A DNA stretch of 33,930 bases. It comes from CASQEL01 sp036655975 (GTDB lineage Bacteria; Desulfobacterota; Desulfovibrionia; Desulfovibrionales; Desulfovibrionaceae). Shown in pieces: positions 6,552-15,375 of this stretch (positions are counted from its first letter, which is position 1; every line of letters begins with the position of its first letter). Location: positions 1 to 33,930 of the forward strand of contig JAVVPD010000013.1 of assembly GCA_036655975.1 (NCBI GenBank). Direction: 5' to 3'. A program made the translations under genes and the position numbers. The notes under the pieces are model-generated. The model was given only the letters and a program-made list of their open reading frames with translations. It did no database searches and had not been told where the DNA came from.

Positions 6552-8189
6552 ATGGCTGTTCATCCAGAAGCAGGTACTTTGTCCGCTCCAGAAAATCTCG
6601 TGTCTATTCCCTCACTTATCGCTTCATATTACACAGATTTTCCCGATCCCACCCAAGAGGCACAAAGGATTGCCTTCGGGACTTCCGGTCATCGGGGTGG
6701 ATCCGAAAAAACCACCTTCAACGAAGAGCATATTTACGCGGTAACGCAAGCGGTGTGCGATGTACGCAAAGCGCAAGGCACCAACGGTCCTTTGTTTCTG
6801 GGGGTAGATACTCACGCGCTGTCGGAACCGGCATACCGTTCCGCCCTTGAAGTGCTGGTTGCAAATGGCGTGCAAGTCTGTATCGCCCCCGACAATGTAT
6901 TTACACCTACTCCGGCGGTTTCACACGCTATTTTGTGCTATAATCGTGGGCGCACCGGCGGATATGCTGATGGCATTATTATCACTCCTTCACATAATCC
7001 CCCCACAGACGGCGGCTTTAAATACAATCCCCCCCACGGCGGCCCAGCGGAAAGCAAGCTGACCACCTGTATTGAAGAACGCGCCAATGATTTACTGATG
7101 CACGACAATAAAGATGTGCAGCTCATGCAATACCGCCGGGCGCGTGCTTCGCATCTGGTGCGGGAGCACGACTATATTCGTGCCTATGTGGATGATCTTG
7201 CCCAAGTGCTGGATATGGACGCCATTGCCCAGTCTGGACTGCGCCTCGGTGTGGATCCACTCGGCGGGGCCAGCCTACATTTTTGGGAACCCATTGCGGA
7301 AAAATACAAACTTCATTTGACGCTTGTGAATCGTGAAGCCGATCCTACCTTTCGCTTTGTGCCCCGCGATCACGACGGGAAAATTCGTATGGATTGCTCA
7401 TCGCCCTACGCGATGAGCGCCTTGTTACGGCTCAGAAATGATTTTGACCTTGCCTGTGCCTGTGATCCTGATTCGGACCGTCACGGTATTGTCAGCCCCG
7501 AGGGTTTGATGAATCCCAATCAATATCTCTCTGTCGCCGCATGGTATCTGTTCCAGCACCGTCCCCAGTGGTCTGCTCAGGCCGGCATTGGCAAAACCCT
7601 TGTCACCAGCTCTATGCTGGACAGAGTAGGGGCCTCGCTAGGACGAAAAGTGGTGGAAGTGCCGGTGGGCTTCAAATGGTTTGTCCCCTATCTTGTCAAC
7701 GGTACTTGTGGGATGGGCTGTGAAGAAAGCGCGGGCGCGTCATTCCTGCGTAAAAACGGGGAACCGTGGTCTACCGATAAAGACGGTCTTTTGCTGTGCC
7801 TTTTGGCTGCGGAGATCACCGCCAAAAAGGGTAAAAATCCCGCAGAATTGTATACCCAGCTTACCCAATCCTTTGGGGCTCCCGTGTACGCGCGCATCGA
7901 CAGTGCTGCTGACCCGCATACCCGCCACGTTTTGCTCCACCTTAATGCCAACCAAGTAACATTAAAACACTTGGCTGGGGGGCCTGTTCAGCACATTTTG
8001 ACCCATGCCCCCGGCAATAATGCCCCTATCGGCGGGGTGAAGGTGTGTTCAGCCGATGGCTGGTTTGCCATTCGTCCTTCCGGCACCGAAGATATTTGTA
8101 AAATCTATGCAGAAAGCTTCAAGGGCCCAGAGCATTTAGCCAAGATACAAGAAGAAGCAAAGCATTTATTACAAAGTTTGGTGGGATAA
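6552..8189 (+). CDS. pgm: Phosphoglucomutase, alpha-D-glucose phosphate-specific
   Basis: 545 residues, the usual length for bacterial Pgm, which interconverts glucose 1-phosphate and glucose 6-phosphate through a phosphoserine. Motifs: AFGTSGHRGG at 41-50, the catalytic serine loop TPSHNPPTDGG with Ser147, the magnesium loop ACDPDSDRHG near 300, the sugar-binding GMGCEESAGASFLR, and the phosphate-binding FAIRPSGTEDI near the C-terminus. AAGGAG lies six bases before ATG 6552. It connects glycogen or polysaccharide precursors with glycolysis, in keeping with the upstream glycosyltransferase and fbp later in the window. Convergent with recJ, 27 bases apart. Confidence 0.96.
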   Translation: MAVHPEAGTLSAPENLVSIPSLIASYYTDFPDPTQEAQRIAFGTSGHRGGSEKTTFNEEHIYAVTQAVCDVRKAQGTNGPLFLGVDTHALSEPAYRSALEVLVANGVQVCIAPDNVFTPTPAVSHAILCYNRGRTGGYADGIIITPSHNPPTDGGFKYNPPHGGPAESKLTTCIEERANDLLMHDNKDVQLMQYRRARASHLVREHDYIRAYVDDLAQVLDMDAIAQSGLRLGVDPLGGASLHFWEPIAEKYKLHLTLVNREADPTFRFVPRDHDGKIRMDCSSPYAMSALLRLRNDFDLACACDPDSDRHGIVSPEGLMNPNQYLSVAAWYLFQHRPQWSAQAGIGKTLVTSSMLDRVGASLGRKVVEVPVGFKWFVPYLVNGTCGMGCEESAGASFLRKNGEPWSTDKDGLLLCLLAAEITAKKGKNPAELYTQLTQSFGAPVYARIDSAADPHTRHVLLHLNANQVTLKHLAGGPVQHILTHAPGNNAPIGGVKVCSADGWFAIRPSGTEDICKIYAESFKGPEHLAKIQEEAKHLLQSLVG

Positions 8190-8199
8190 TCTTGTGGGG

Positions 8200-8230
8200 G
8201 GGGGCTTGTGCTCCCCCTATTTTTCTTTCT
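8200..8230 (+). terminator. Probable intrinsic terminator of pgm
   Basis: GGGGG (8200-8204) can pair with CCCCC (8213-8217) around an 8-base loop, followed by the T-rich TATTTTTCTTTCTT. The G run is nine long, so the register is uncertain. The hairpin reaches the stop codon of the convergent recJ. Confidence 0.5.
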
Positions 8231-9968
8231 TCCAGTCTTTAATGCGAATATCAACGTTGGAAATGCCGTTGTACTTATCAATGCGGGGGGCATAGGCAAG
8301 GCGGATACGTGTGCCTTGCAGGCTTTCCGGCATGGTGGCGGCTTGGCGCCAAGCTTTGGCATGCAGGGAAATCCCCGTACTTTCGTCCAGCAATTCCAAA
8401 CTAAGATGCTCCCGTCCGCGCCCGAAGACACGACGGTTTTTTACGAGCAGGGGAGGCGAGGCAAACACGGGTTCGGCATTGCCCGCGCCGAAGGGCTGAA
8501 GCAATTCCAATTCTTGGAGAAAAACAAGGTCACTGGCCTGTGCAAAGTCCAGCGTTCCATCAAGCATAACCGTAGGGGCCAGTGGTGCGGAGCCGATCGC
8601 GGTGCAAACGCTCGCTTCAAAGCGCTGGCGCAATTCTTCTAAGCGCTGGGCGTCAAGGCGCATGCCCGCAGCCTGTTTATGCCCGCCATAGGTCAAGAAG
8701 ACGTCGGCAATATCGCTCAGGCCAGCGTGCAGGTCAAATTCATTCACAGAACGGCCGGAACCTTTAATATTGTGGGCATCATCACACAAGATAAGCGTGG
8801 GTTTATAGAATTCGTCCACAATACGGGAAGCCACAATGCCGATAACACCGGGGTGCCAGTCTTTGCCGTGTAGCACCAGCGAGGCTTTGTCACTGTACTT
8901 GAGGGCTTCAATTCGGGCTTCTTTCTGGATGCGTTCTTCTTCGGCACGGCGCTCCGTATTGAGATCGTCAAGCTTTTGGGCCAAGCGAGCGGCTTCCTCA
9001 TGGCTTTTCGAGCGCAAGAGCGCCAAAGCCATTGCGGCCAGTCCCATACGTCCGGCAGCGTTGATACGGGGGCAGATGCTAAAAACAACTTGCCCGCCCC
9101 CAAGACTTGCAGAAAGGGTGAAACCGCTGATAGTTTTGAGCGCCATCATGCCAATGCGTTGGGGATTAGCTATTTTGAGCAGGCCGTTTTTTGCCAAAAT
9201 ACGGTTTTGCCCTGTAAGGCGCACCACATCTGCCAAGGTGCCAAGGGCCACAAGGTCGAGCACCTCACGCATATCAAAACGGCGGCCTGTATGAACTTCT
9301 AGGCGCGCGTTGACCGCAGCCATGAGAAAAAAGGCCACCCCAACCCCAGCCAATTGCGGACAGGGGCAAGGGGCAAGGCGGGGATTGCAAATGGCATGGG
9401 CAGGGGGCAGCACTGCGGGGGGTAAGTGGTGGTCGGAAATGATTATGGTCATGCCCAATTCGCGCGCGCGGGTTACGGCGTTCACGTCGGAAATGCCACA
9501 GTCGACGGTGAGCAATACCTTTACGCCTTCAGCCGCAAATTTTTCCAGCATGGGAATATTCAGGCCATAGCCTTCTTCGCGCCTGTCTGGCAGGTGATGC
9601 CGAGCAGGGATGCCATGACCTTCCAGCACGTCCAGCACCAGAGCGCTGGCGGTAATGCCGTCCACATCATAATCCCCCCAAACGAGGAAGGGGGCACCAT
9701 TGATGAGACATTGACTCAAAATTTCGGCAGCTTCAACCACCCCCGGCCATTGCTCTGGCGGGGCCAGCAAGCGGAGATGGGGAGAAAGAAAAACATCCAT
9801 GTCTTCAAGGCTGGTGCACCCGCGTAATAACAAAATATTCACCAAAACTGGTGAAATTTCCAATCGCTCAGACCAAGTGGCACGTTCTGTTGCAGCGTTT
9901 GACAGGGATGCGTCGGAGCTATCTGTTGAAGAAAGATTTTTAAATTTCCAGTTTTTTAACATACCCAT
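8217..9968 (-). CDS. recJ: Single-stranded-DNA-specific 5'-3' exonuclease RecJ
   Basis: 583 residues, normal for RecJ, a cytoplasmic DHH-family nuclease acting in recombination repair and mismatch repair. Active-site motifs: GDYDVDGITAS with DYDVDG at 99-104, VDCGIS near 155, ISDHH at 177-181, then SICPRINAAGRMG, the DHHA1 part with KDWHPGVIGIVASRI and GSGRS, and GGHKQAAGMRL. The C-terminal OB-like part ends with HAKAWRQ and LAYAPRIDKYNG. Two possible starts, ATG 9968 and ATG 9962, lie close together with no clear ribosome site; I keep the first. It is the last gene of the minus-strand yicC operon, 32 bases after the TPR gene. Confidence 0.96.
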   Translation of the reverse strand: MGMLKNWKFKNLSSTDSSDASLSNAATERATWSERLEISPVLVNILLLRGCTSLEDMDVFLSPHLRLLAPPEQWPGVVEAAEILSQCLINGAPFLVWGDYDVDGITASALVLDVLEGHGIPARHHLPDRREEGYGLNIPMLEKFAAEGVKVLLTVDCGISDVNAVTRARELGMTIIISDHHLPPAVLPPAHAICNPRLAPCPCPQLAGVGVAFFLMAAVNARLEVHTGRRFDMREVLDLVALGTLADVVRLTGQNRILAKNGLLKIANPQRIGMMALKTISGFTLSASLGGGQVVFSICPRINAAGRMGLAAMALALLRSKSHEEAARLAQKLDDLNTERRAEEERIQKEARIEALKYSDKASLVLHGKDWHPGVIGIVASRIVDEFYKPTLILCDDAHNIKGSGRSVNEFDLHAGLSDIADVFLTYGGHKQAAGMRLDAQRLEELRQRFEASVCTAIGSAPLAPTVMLDGTLDFAQASDLVFLQELELLQPFGAGNAEPVFASPPLLVKNRRVFGRGREHLSLELLDESTGISLHAKAWRQAATMPESLQGTRIRLAYAPRIDKYNGISNVDIRIKDWKKEK

Positions 9969-10000
9969 TGCTTATTTTTTTGGAGTCTATTAACGAAAGC

Positions 10001-10864
10001 TTAACTACAGGTTTCCGGTGAAGAGGCTGCGTCGGGGGGAGGTGGCAGTTTGGCTGTGACTTGTGCTTGGAGGGCTACAGGCACTAAATTTTTTGTCTGT
10101 AACCATTGTAAAAACTTGAGCGCGTTTTCATGAGTAGGCACAAGGTCTAAAGCGTTCAAAAGGTGCTGGGTGCAACCTTCCAAGTCTTTTGTTTCTAGCA
10201 GGGCACGGGCCATGTTCATGTGCAGGTTTTCGTCATTTTGGGTTAATTCAAGGGCTCTTCCATAATAAGTAACGGCTTGGGTAAACAGTTTATTTTTACG
10301 CAGATTGATGCCAAAATCATTGAAAAGATGCTTGTGCTCGGTTTCAAATGCGGCGTCCAAATTGACAAGGCGTTGGAAAATATCGTCAGCCTTGCCTGTT
10401 TCCCCGCGCTGTAAATAGGTAAGCCCTATGCCAAAATTCGCGCGTACATTGTCTTCGTCTACTTTAAGGGCGGTTTCATATTCAAATTCCGCAGCAAATG
10501 TTTCGCCCTTATCGCGATGCTCGTCGGCTTTGTCAATAGTGCGCTGCAATTCCTGCATTTTGGGATATACGGAGCTTAAATAATATTCTGGCTCCGGCGC
10601 AAATTTATCAATCAATTCTTCAAGCGTAATGATTCGCTTAGGGCCGGACGGCACATAGTTGGCATTCAGCGGCTGACTTTCGATCGTTCCTTCGGCGTTT
10701 TGCTCTACAAACCAGAAGGATTTTTGGACGGTCTTACGGGTGGTGGTACCCGTGCCCACACGGCGAATTTCCTGCGTAGAAAAGACACCACGGATATTTT
10801 CCACCTTGGCGCGGTCAGCCCCGGCTTCGATATGCGGAAAATTCATGTGTTCAGGGGTATTCAT
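10001..10864 (-). CDS. TPR-repeat protein, function unknown
   Basis: 287 residues. The N-terminal 90 (VENIRGVFSTQEIRRVG, TTRKTVQKSFWFVEQ) resemble no family I can name with confidence but are known beside pyrF in Desulfovibrio relatives. From about residue 110 there are at least four tetratricopeptide repeats, for example EFEYETALKVDEDNVRANFG and AVTYYGRALELTQNDENLHM. The end is Pro-rich. There is no signal peptide, so it is probably a cytoplasmic scaffold. I start at 10864, not 10882: this ATG overlaps the pyrF stop as ATGA and has AAAGGA seven bases upstream, pointing to translational coupling with pyrF. Confidence 0.8.
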   Translation of the reverse strand: MNTPEHMNFPHIEAGADRAKVENIRGVFSTQEIRRVGTGTTTRKTVQKSFWFVEQNAEGTIESQPLNANYVPSGPKRIITLEELIDKFAPEPEYYLSSVYPKMQELQRTIDKADEHRDKGETFAAEFEYETALKVDEDNVRANFGIGLTYLQRGETGKADDIFQRLVNLDAAFETEHKHLFNDFGINLRKNKLFTQAVTYYGRALELTQNDENLHMNMARALLETKDLEGCTQHLLNALDLVPTHENALKFLQWLQTKNLVPVALQAQVTAKLPPPPDAASSPETCS

Positions 10865-11571
10865 AACGCTGTCCTTTGGCAATATGCTGCTTCCATTTCG
10901 TCTACAATACGCTGGGTGATCTGATCAGGATGGGGGGAGCGGGTAATGGGCCGGCCTACCACAAGGAAATTAGCGCCAGCTTGTACGGCTTGCCGTGGCG
11001 TCATAATCCGGCGTTGGTCATCAGCGCTGCTATCTGCAAGGCGGATACCGGGGGTAAGGCACAAAAAGTTGGCGGGGCATTGTGCTTTAATACTCGGTAC
11101 TTCAAAACCGGAACACACCACGCCGTGTAAGCCCCAATTGCTGGCATGCCTAGCAAGGTTGGTTGCAAGTACGCCGATGTCGCCTGTATAGCCGGGCAAT
11201 TCCCCTTGGGCGGTGCTGGTCAACACGGTAACGCCCATAATCAAAGGTGCGTTGGGCTTGCTTGTGTCAATCCCCTCAAGGGCGGCACGGGCCATGCGCT
11301 CGCCCCCCATGGCGTGGATAGTCAGCATGTCAACCCCCATGCGCTGCGCGGAGGATACGGCACTCTGCACCGTATGGGGAATGTCAAATAATTTTAAATC
11401 AAGAAAAACCGAAAAGCCCTTATCTTTTAAGCTGTGCACGAGGTCTGGCCCGGCAAGAGAAAAAAGTTCAAGCCCCACTTTAAGCCAAACGGGCAGCCCA
11501 GAAAGTTTATATGCCATATCCAGCGCTTGAGAAGCTTCCGGCATATCCAGTGCAACAACAAGTGTAGCCAT
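10861..11571 (-). CDS. pyrF: Orotidine 5'-phosphate decarboxylase
   Basis: 236 residues, the usual length. It catalyses the last step of UMP synthesis. Motifs: LVVALDMPEAS at the N-terminus (substrate Asp), LKVGLELF (Lys), FLDLKLFDIPHTV with the catalytic Asp-Lys-x-x-Asp array, and near the C-terminus LTPGIR and GANFLVVGRPITRSPHP for phosphate binding. AGGAGA lies about 10 bases before the ATG. It overlaps the downstream TPR gene by four bases. Together with gmk upstream, the operon covers steps of both pyrimidine and purine nucleotide synthesis. Confidence 0.96.
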   Translation of the reverse strand: MATLVVALDMPEASQALDMAYKLSGLPVWLKVGLELFSLAGPDLVHSLKDKGFSVFLDLKLFDIPHTVQSAVSSAQRMGVDMLTIHAMGGERMARAALEGIDTSKPNAPLIMGVTVLTSTAQGELPGYTGDIGVLATNLARHASNWGLHGVVCSGFEVPSIKAQCPANFLCLTPGIRLADSSADDQRRIMTPRQAVQAGANFLVVGRPITRSPHPDQITQRIVDEMEAAYCQRTAL

Positions 11572-11606
11572 ATAAATACTTTTCTCCTAGATGTTTACAT
11601 AAAATT

Positions 11607-12215
11607 CTAGCGCGTTATCAAGGTGCGTAGCAGTAAAGGCTGCAATGAGGGTTTAAGGGTTGCGGCAATGTAGGTGGCGCGCAATTGGTCATAGGCCTGC
11701 TCCAAATCATCATTCACAATCCACGTATCAAACCAGTGGGCCTCACGAATTTCAAGGGTGGCATTCGCCAAGCGGCGGCAAATGGTAGCTTCATCGTCGG
11801 TAGCCCGTGCATGCAAGCGCTTTTCCAGTTCACCCAGTGAAGGGGGTAACACAAATACACAGGTGGACTGTGCAAGAGTCAGGCGTAATTGCGAAGCACC
11901 CTGCACGTCAATTTCAAACAACAAATCCTTACCTTGATGCAGCATTTCAAGGGTGGAGGACAGGGGAGTGCCGTATAAATTGCCATACACTTCGGCCCAT
12001 TCTGCAAAATAACCCCGGTCACGGCGCTGGCAAAAGTCTTCTCTGCTCAAAAAATAATAATCTTTGCCTTCCACTTCGCCCACCCGTGGAGCGCGGGTAG
12101 TGCAGGAAATGGAATAGGCAAAACAGGGAAATTCTTCCAACAAGCGTTTCACAAGCGTTGTTTTACCGGTACCGGATGCGGCGCAAACCACAAGGACAAC
12201 CCCATTTCTTTGCAT
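11607..12215 (-). CDS. gmk: Guanylate kinase
   Basis: 202 residues in the short form. It phosphorylates GMP to GDP. The P-loop reads AASGTGKTTL (family usually GPSGAGKST), followed by SISCTTRAPRVGEVEGKDYYFL, the GMP-binding region, FEIDVQGASQL, and the lid RLHARATDD with RRLANA. The longest open frame begins at 12284, but ATG 12215 is the true start: AGAGGAA lies six bases upstream, the protein then begins just before the P-loop as in the family, and it comes one base after the remA stop. The extra 23 upstream residues are the remA 3' end read out of frame. Confidence 0.94.
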   Translation of the reverse strand: MQRNGVVLVVCAASGTGKTTLVKRLLEEFPCFAYSISCTTRAPRVGEVEGKDYYFLSREDFCQRRDRGYFAEWAEVYGNLYGTPLSSTLEMLHQGKDLLFEIDVQGASQLRLTLAQSTCVFVLPPSLGELEKRLHARATDDEATICRRLANATLEIREAHWFDTWIVNDDLEQAYDQLRATYIAATLKPSLQPLLLRTLITR

Positions 12216-12216
12216 A

Positions 12217-12471
12217 TTATTCCTCTGAATCTTGCGTAAAGCGCTGGCTGATGGTTTCAGGCTGAATGGAAGACAGGATAACATGGTTGGAATCTGTCAC
12301 CAGAATGGAACGGGTTTTGCGCCCTTGCGTTGCGTCTAATAAGCGGCCTGCTGCGCGGGCATCTTCGCGCAGTCTTTTCATGGGAGCGGACAAGGGACTG
12401 GTGACAGCCACCACCCGTTCTGCAACAACATAATTGCCGAAGCCCACGTTAATAAGATTTTGTAATTGCAT
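12217..12471 (-). CDS. remA: RemA/DUF370-family DNA-binding regulator
   Basis: 84 residues, the typical size. It begins with NLINVGFGNYVVAERVVAV and has the central SAPMKRLREDARAAGRLLDATQGRKTRSILVTDSNHVILSS, which match the RemA family. In Bacillus subtilis RemA is an oligomeric DNA-binding activator of biofilm matrix genes; its role outside Firmicutes is unproven. It sits between yicC and gmk with almost no gaps, the order also seen in many other bacteria, so it is co-expressed with housekeeping genes here. Confidence 0.9.
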   Translation of the reverse strand: MQLQNLINVGFGNYVVAERVVAVTSPLSAPMKRLREDARAAGRLLDATQGRKTRSILVTDSNHVILSSIQPETISQRFTQDSEE

Positions 12472-12474
12472 GGT

Positions 12475-13356
12475 TTATTCCAAATTTTGTACTTGTTCAC
12501 GGCATTTTTCAAGTTCGTTCTTAAAATCCACCACCAAGCGAGATAATTGCACATCGGGAATTTTGTTCCCGCAGGTGTTGATTTCGCGAAAGCATTCTTG
12601 AAGCGTAAATTCCAGCCGTCGGCCCGCGTCCTTGCCCGCCTCGATAAGCTGACGTAAACGCTCAAGATGCGTGTGCAGGCGGGTGAGTTCCTCACTAACA
12701 TCAAGTTTATCTGCTAAAATAACTATTTCCTGTAAAAACCGTCCCTCGTCTAATTCTGTCCCATTTTGTGCCAAGGCTTCGGTGATGCGTTCGCGTACCG
12801 TTGCAACGCGGTCTTCTTTAATTTCTGGAGCGCGATTTTGAATAATTTCTGTCCACTCTTCCATACGCAAGATCCGCGAAACCATATCTGTGGCAAGGGC
12901 GCGGCCCTCAGTGGTGCGCGATTCATTCCAGTCTTGGAGGGCCAAGGTTAAGCCTTCTTCCAGCCGCCCAATGACAGTATCATCCATTTCTTCACTATTA
13001 TCTCCCCAAAGTGATGAAATGGATAGTAAATCATGATAATGGGGTGTAAATTCATCCCCACGTTCAAGAGCCAATTTTTCTAGGGCGTCTAACATGGCTC
13101 CGGCTTGCACCGCATCAAAAGCAGGGGCAGGGGCCACTCCCGCCGCATATTGCAATGAAAGCGAAACATCCATACGCCCGCGCTGAGCGAATTTGCGGAC
13201 AATTTTTTCCAGACGCGGTTCAAGGCATCTTACCGCCAGAGGCAAACGCCATTTGAGATCAAGATGACGGCTATTGACACTTTTAATTTCCCATTGTTGG
13301 GCAAAAAGTGTGTCCTCCACAAGGCATCGTCCAAATCCGGTCATACTACGAAGCAT
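12475..13356 (-). CDS. yicC: YicC-family endoribonuclease
   Basis: 293 residues, the family length. N-terminal LRSMTGFGR, then IKSVNSRHLDLKWRLP, both hallmark motifs. The C-terminal DUF1732 part has LDEGRFLQEIVILADKLDVSEELTRLHTHLERL, GRRLEFTLQECFREINTCGNK and LVVDFKNELEKCREQVQNLE. E. coli YicC is an endoribonuclease linked to sRNA turnover and stationary-phase survival. AAAGGGG lies six bases before the start. It is the first gene of the run yicC-remA-gmk-pyrF-TPR-recJ. Confidence 0.94.
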   Translation of the reverse strand: MLRSMTGFGRCLVEDTLFAQQWEIKSVNSRHLDLKWRLPLAVRCLEPRLEKIVRKFAQRGRMDVSLSLQYAAGVAPAPAFDAVQAGAMLDALEKLALERGDEFTPHYHDLLSISSLWGDNSEEMDDTVIGRLEEGLTLALQDWNESRTTEGRALATDMVSRILRMEEWTEIIQNRAPEIKEDRVATVRERITEALAQNGTELDEGRFLQEIVILADKLDVSEELTRLHTHLERLRQLIEAGKDAGRRLEFTLQECFREINTCGNKIPDVQLSRLVVDFKNELEKCREQVQNLE

Positions 13357-13451
13357 ATTCGCCCCTTTTCTGTTACAAACAAGTATTTTTTAAACCTAGG
13401 GCAAGCTCAGGAGAATTGCAAGGCAAGCCGTGGGCTGCAGAATGGATATTT

Positions 13452-13470
13452 AAGGGCAAAACTTGCCCTT
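13452..13470 (-). terminator. Hairpin after the FmdB gene, possible terminator
   Basis: Perfect 8-bp stem AAGGGCAA/TTGCCCTT with a 3-base loop, 16 bases after the end of the FmdB gene on the minus strand. The T tract on that side is weak, so termination efficiency is doubtful. Confidence 0.4.
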
Positions 13471-13485
13471 TATTCGTTATTTTGC

Positions 13486-13752
13486 TCAGGAAAAACCGCC
13501 GGAACCGCAATTCCCCGTTGAGGGACAGGCTGCTGCTGCTCCACCCGCCGCCATTTTTTTCCCCAGAGGATGCACCCCGCCAACTTTATACGGGAAGGGA
13601 TTTGTCAGTGTGGGGCTGGGCGCGGACATGCGCTGCTCGGTATTGGTAGATCCGCAGCCAGGGCAGGGGGGATGTGCAGAAACCGTATCGGCTGAAAAGA
13701 GTTCTTCAAAATGTTTTTGGCAGTCATTACAAAAAAAATCGTACAGGGGCAT
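13486..13752 (-). CDS. FmdB-family zinc ribbon protein
   Basis: 88 residues. MPLYDFFCNDCQKHFEELF followed by CPGCG forms a C-x2-C...C-x2-C zinc ribbon of the FmdB family (putative regulatory protein, first noted near formamidase genes). The Gly/Ala-rich tail with two further Cys (ACPSTGNCGSGGFS) is typical for delta-proteobacterial members. GGAGAA lies six bases upstream of the ATG. Function unknown; possibly nucleic-acid or metal binding. Separate from the yicC operon by a 129-base gap containing a hairpin. Confidence 0.88.
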   Translation of the reverse strand: MPLYDFFCNDCQKHFEELFSADTVSAHPPCPGCGSTNTEQRMSAPSPTLTNPFPYKVGGVHPLGKKMAAGGAAAACPSTGNCGSGGFS

Positions 13753-13901
13753 AGTATTTTCTCCAGCAATTATATGTTATTATTTAAAAGCTATAGTGAG
13801 ATTCCTCAGAGGAGCTATTAGCTATATTCTGACCCACTATTGGCACATATGCAATGTATATTAAGGCTTTGTTCGGGTTGCTCTTATTCGCTCAAGTCCT
13901 T

Positions 13902-15287
13902 TTACGGTGAAAGGCGCGGGGATGACGAGTGGCGCGCAAGTTCCACCACCAAGGCCGCTTTGTCCACAGCCACAGGCTTGGCCCGAACTATTCCCTCGCG
14001 CGATACTTTTTTTGTGGTGCTCCCCCGCGGGGACACCAGCCGACATTGGGTGTAAAATTCGTTTACTCCCTTGCAGCCCTTGGCACCGTCCAACACCACA
14101 TGGCTAACATCCAGCGTGAGCAATTCGTGTAAAAATGCGTCCTGTTTTTTTTCGACAGCGGCTCGTATACTTGCGGCTCGGCGTAATTTCTCGTGATGCG
14201 GCACTTGTTCGGCAAAATCCGTAGCCGGGGTTTGCGGTCGACGCGAATAGGGAAAAACATGGGCGTAGGTGAGCGGCAAGGCGTCCACCACCTCCAGCGT
14301 TTCGGTAAGATGTTCTGCTTTTTCTCCTGGAAATCCCGTCAAAATATCTGCCCCTAGCCCCATACGCGGCCAATGTTGCTGCAAAAGCTGTATGGCATCC
14401 ACAAGTTGGCGAGCCGTGTAATGCCCGCGCCCCATGCGGCGCAGCACCGTGTCACTGCCGCTTTGTAAAGAAATATGCAGATGCGGGCAGAGCATAGCGC
14501 AACGGCTGAGTGTTTCAATGCCGCGCGTATTCAATTGCCCCGGCTCCAGCGAACTGATACGAAAACGTGCCACGCCCGCCCATTCGGGGGCAAGTTCGCG
14601 GTCGAGCAAGGTGAGTAAATCCCAAAAATCACCATAATCTGGACAATTACGCCCGTATTGCGCCAAGTTGATACCTGACAGCATAATCTCGCGATGGCCG
14701 GCCCCTAAGAGGCGGCGGGCTTCTTCTACCACTTGATGCGGCGCACGACTGGTGGCTGAACCACGGGCCACAGGCACGATGCAATAGGTACAGCGGTGCG
14801 AACAGCCATCTTGTACTTTAATCACGGGGCGCGTCCGGTGATAGTGGGCAATACTGAAAGGCGGGTATAAACCCGCTTGCATCGTGTTATGGTCTCCCCG
14901 TAATACCGACCAAGGCCCTTCAAGGAGGACACTTTTTTGGGGCGCGCCGATCACGGCGTGGACGAGCTGCACACTGTCCTGTGCCGTATTTTGCAGAGCA
15001 GGCCCCACCAAATGTGCGGAACATCCGGTGAGAATGCGCTGACCTTGAGGATTTTCGCGTGCAAGGCGGTACAAGGCATTGCGGGTTTCTCTTTCTGCCC
15101 GTGCGGTAATGGCACACGAGTTTACCACTGTTACCTGAGCTTCGGCGCGGGGTACTTCCACACCTCCCAGTGCACACCATGCTTCACGCAATGCTTGGCT
15201 TTCGTATTGGTTCACTTTGCAACCAAAGGTCATAATATGGAAAGTCCATGCCGGGGGTGTCATATACGGGAAAAATTCAGCTGTCAT
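13902..15287 (-). CDS. mtaB: tRNA t6A37 methylthiotransferase MtaB
   Basis: 461 residues, a radical-SAM enzyme that converts t6A37 to ms2t6A37 in ANN-reading tRNAs. It has the three-part methylthiotransferase plan: an N-terminal UPF0004 domain with Cys23 (FGCKVNQ), Cys58 (NSCAIT) and Cys89 (TGCSA) holding one 4Fe-4S cluster; the radical-SAM core GCSHRCTYCIVP with Cys162, Cys166 and Cys169; and a C-terminal TRAM-like segment. FGCKVNQYES points to MtaB rather than MiaB or RimO. AGGA lies upstream of ATG 15287. TsaD, which takes part in making the t6A substrate, is encoded at 30708. Divergent from the M15 peptidase gene. Confidence 0.93.
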   Translation of the reverse strand: MTAEFFPYMTPPAWTFHIMTFGCKVNQYESQALREAWCALGGVEVPRAEAQVTVVNSCAITARAERETRNALYRLARENPQGQRILTGCSAHLVGPALQNTAQDSVQLVHAVIGAPQKSVLLEGPWSVLRGDHNTMQAGLYPPFSIAHYHRTRPVIKVQDGCSHRCTYCIVPVARGSATSRAPHQVVEEARRLLGAGHREIMLSGINLAQYGRNCPDYGDFWDLLTLLDRELAPEWAGVARFRISSLEPGQLNTRGIETLSRCAMLCPHLHISLQSGSDTVLRRMGRGHYTARQLVDAIQLLQQHWPRMGLGADILTGFPGEKAEHLTETLEVVDALPLTYAHVFPYSRRPQTPATDFAEQVPHHEKLRRAASIRAAVEKKQDAFLHELLTLDVSHVVLDGAKGCKGVNEFYTQCRLVSPRGSTTKKVSREGIVRAKPVAVDKAALVVELARHSSSPRLSP

Positions 15288-15341
15288 GCCTGTCCTGCTT
15301 TCTTTTGTTCAACCGCTGGAGTTTACGTATTTAGGTCTCAC

Positions 15342-15370
15342 TTGACAATCCCCTGTCCCCCATTCAAAAT
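15342..15370 (+). promoter_or_regulatory. Predicted sigma70 promoter of the M15 peptidase gene (leaderless)
   Basis: Consensus TTGACA (15342-15347), a 17-base spacer, and CAAAAT (15365-15370, four of six). The expected transcription start falls at about 15377, on the ATG itself, and no Shine-Dalgarno is present. Confidence 0.45.
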
Positions 15371-15375
15371 GCCCT

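Noticed and set aside
8196..8204. G9 run as a phase-variation tract
   Set aside because: It lies between the pgm stop and the recJ stop, outside any coding frame, and is better read as part of a terminator stem.
13308..13864. Plus-strand frames across the yicC/FmdB gap
   Set aside because: They are antisense to FmdB or lie in the hairpin region and show low-complexity sequence without motifs.
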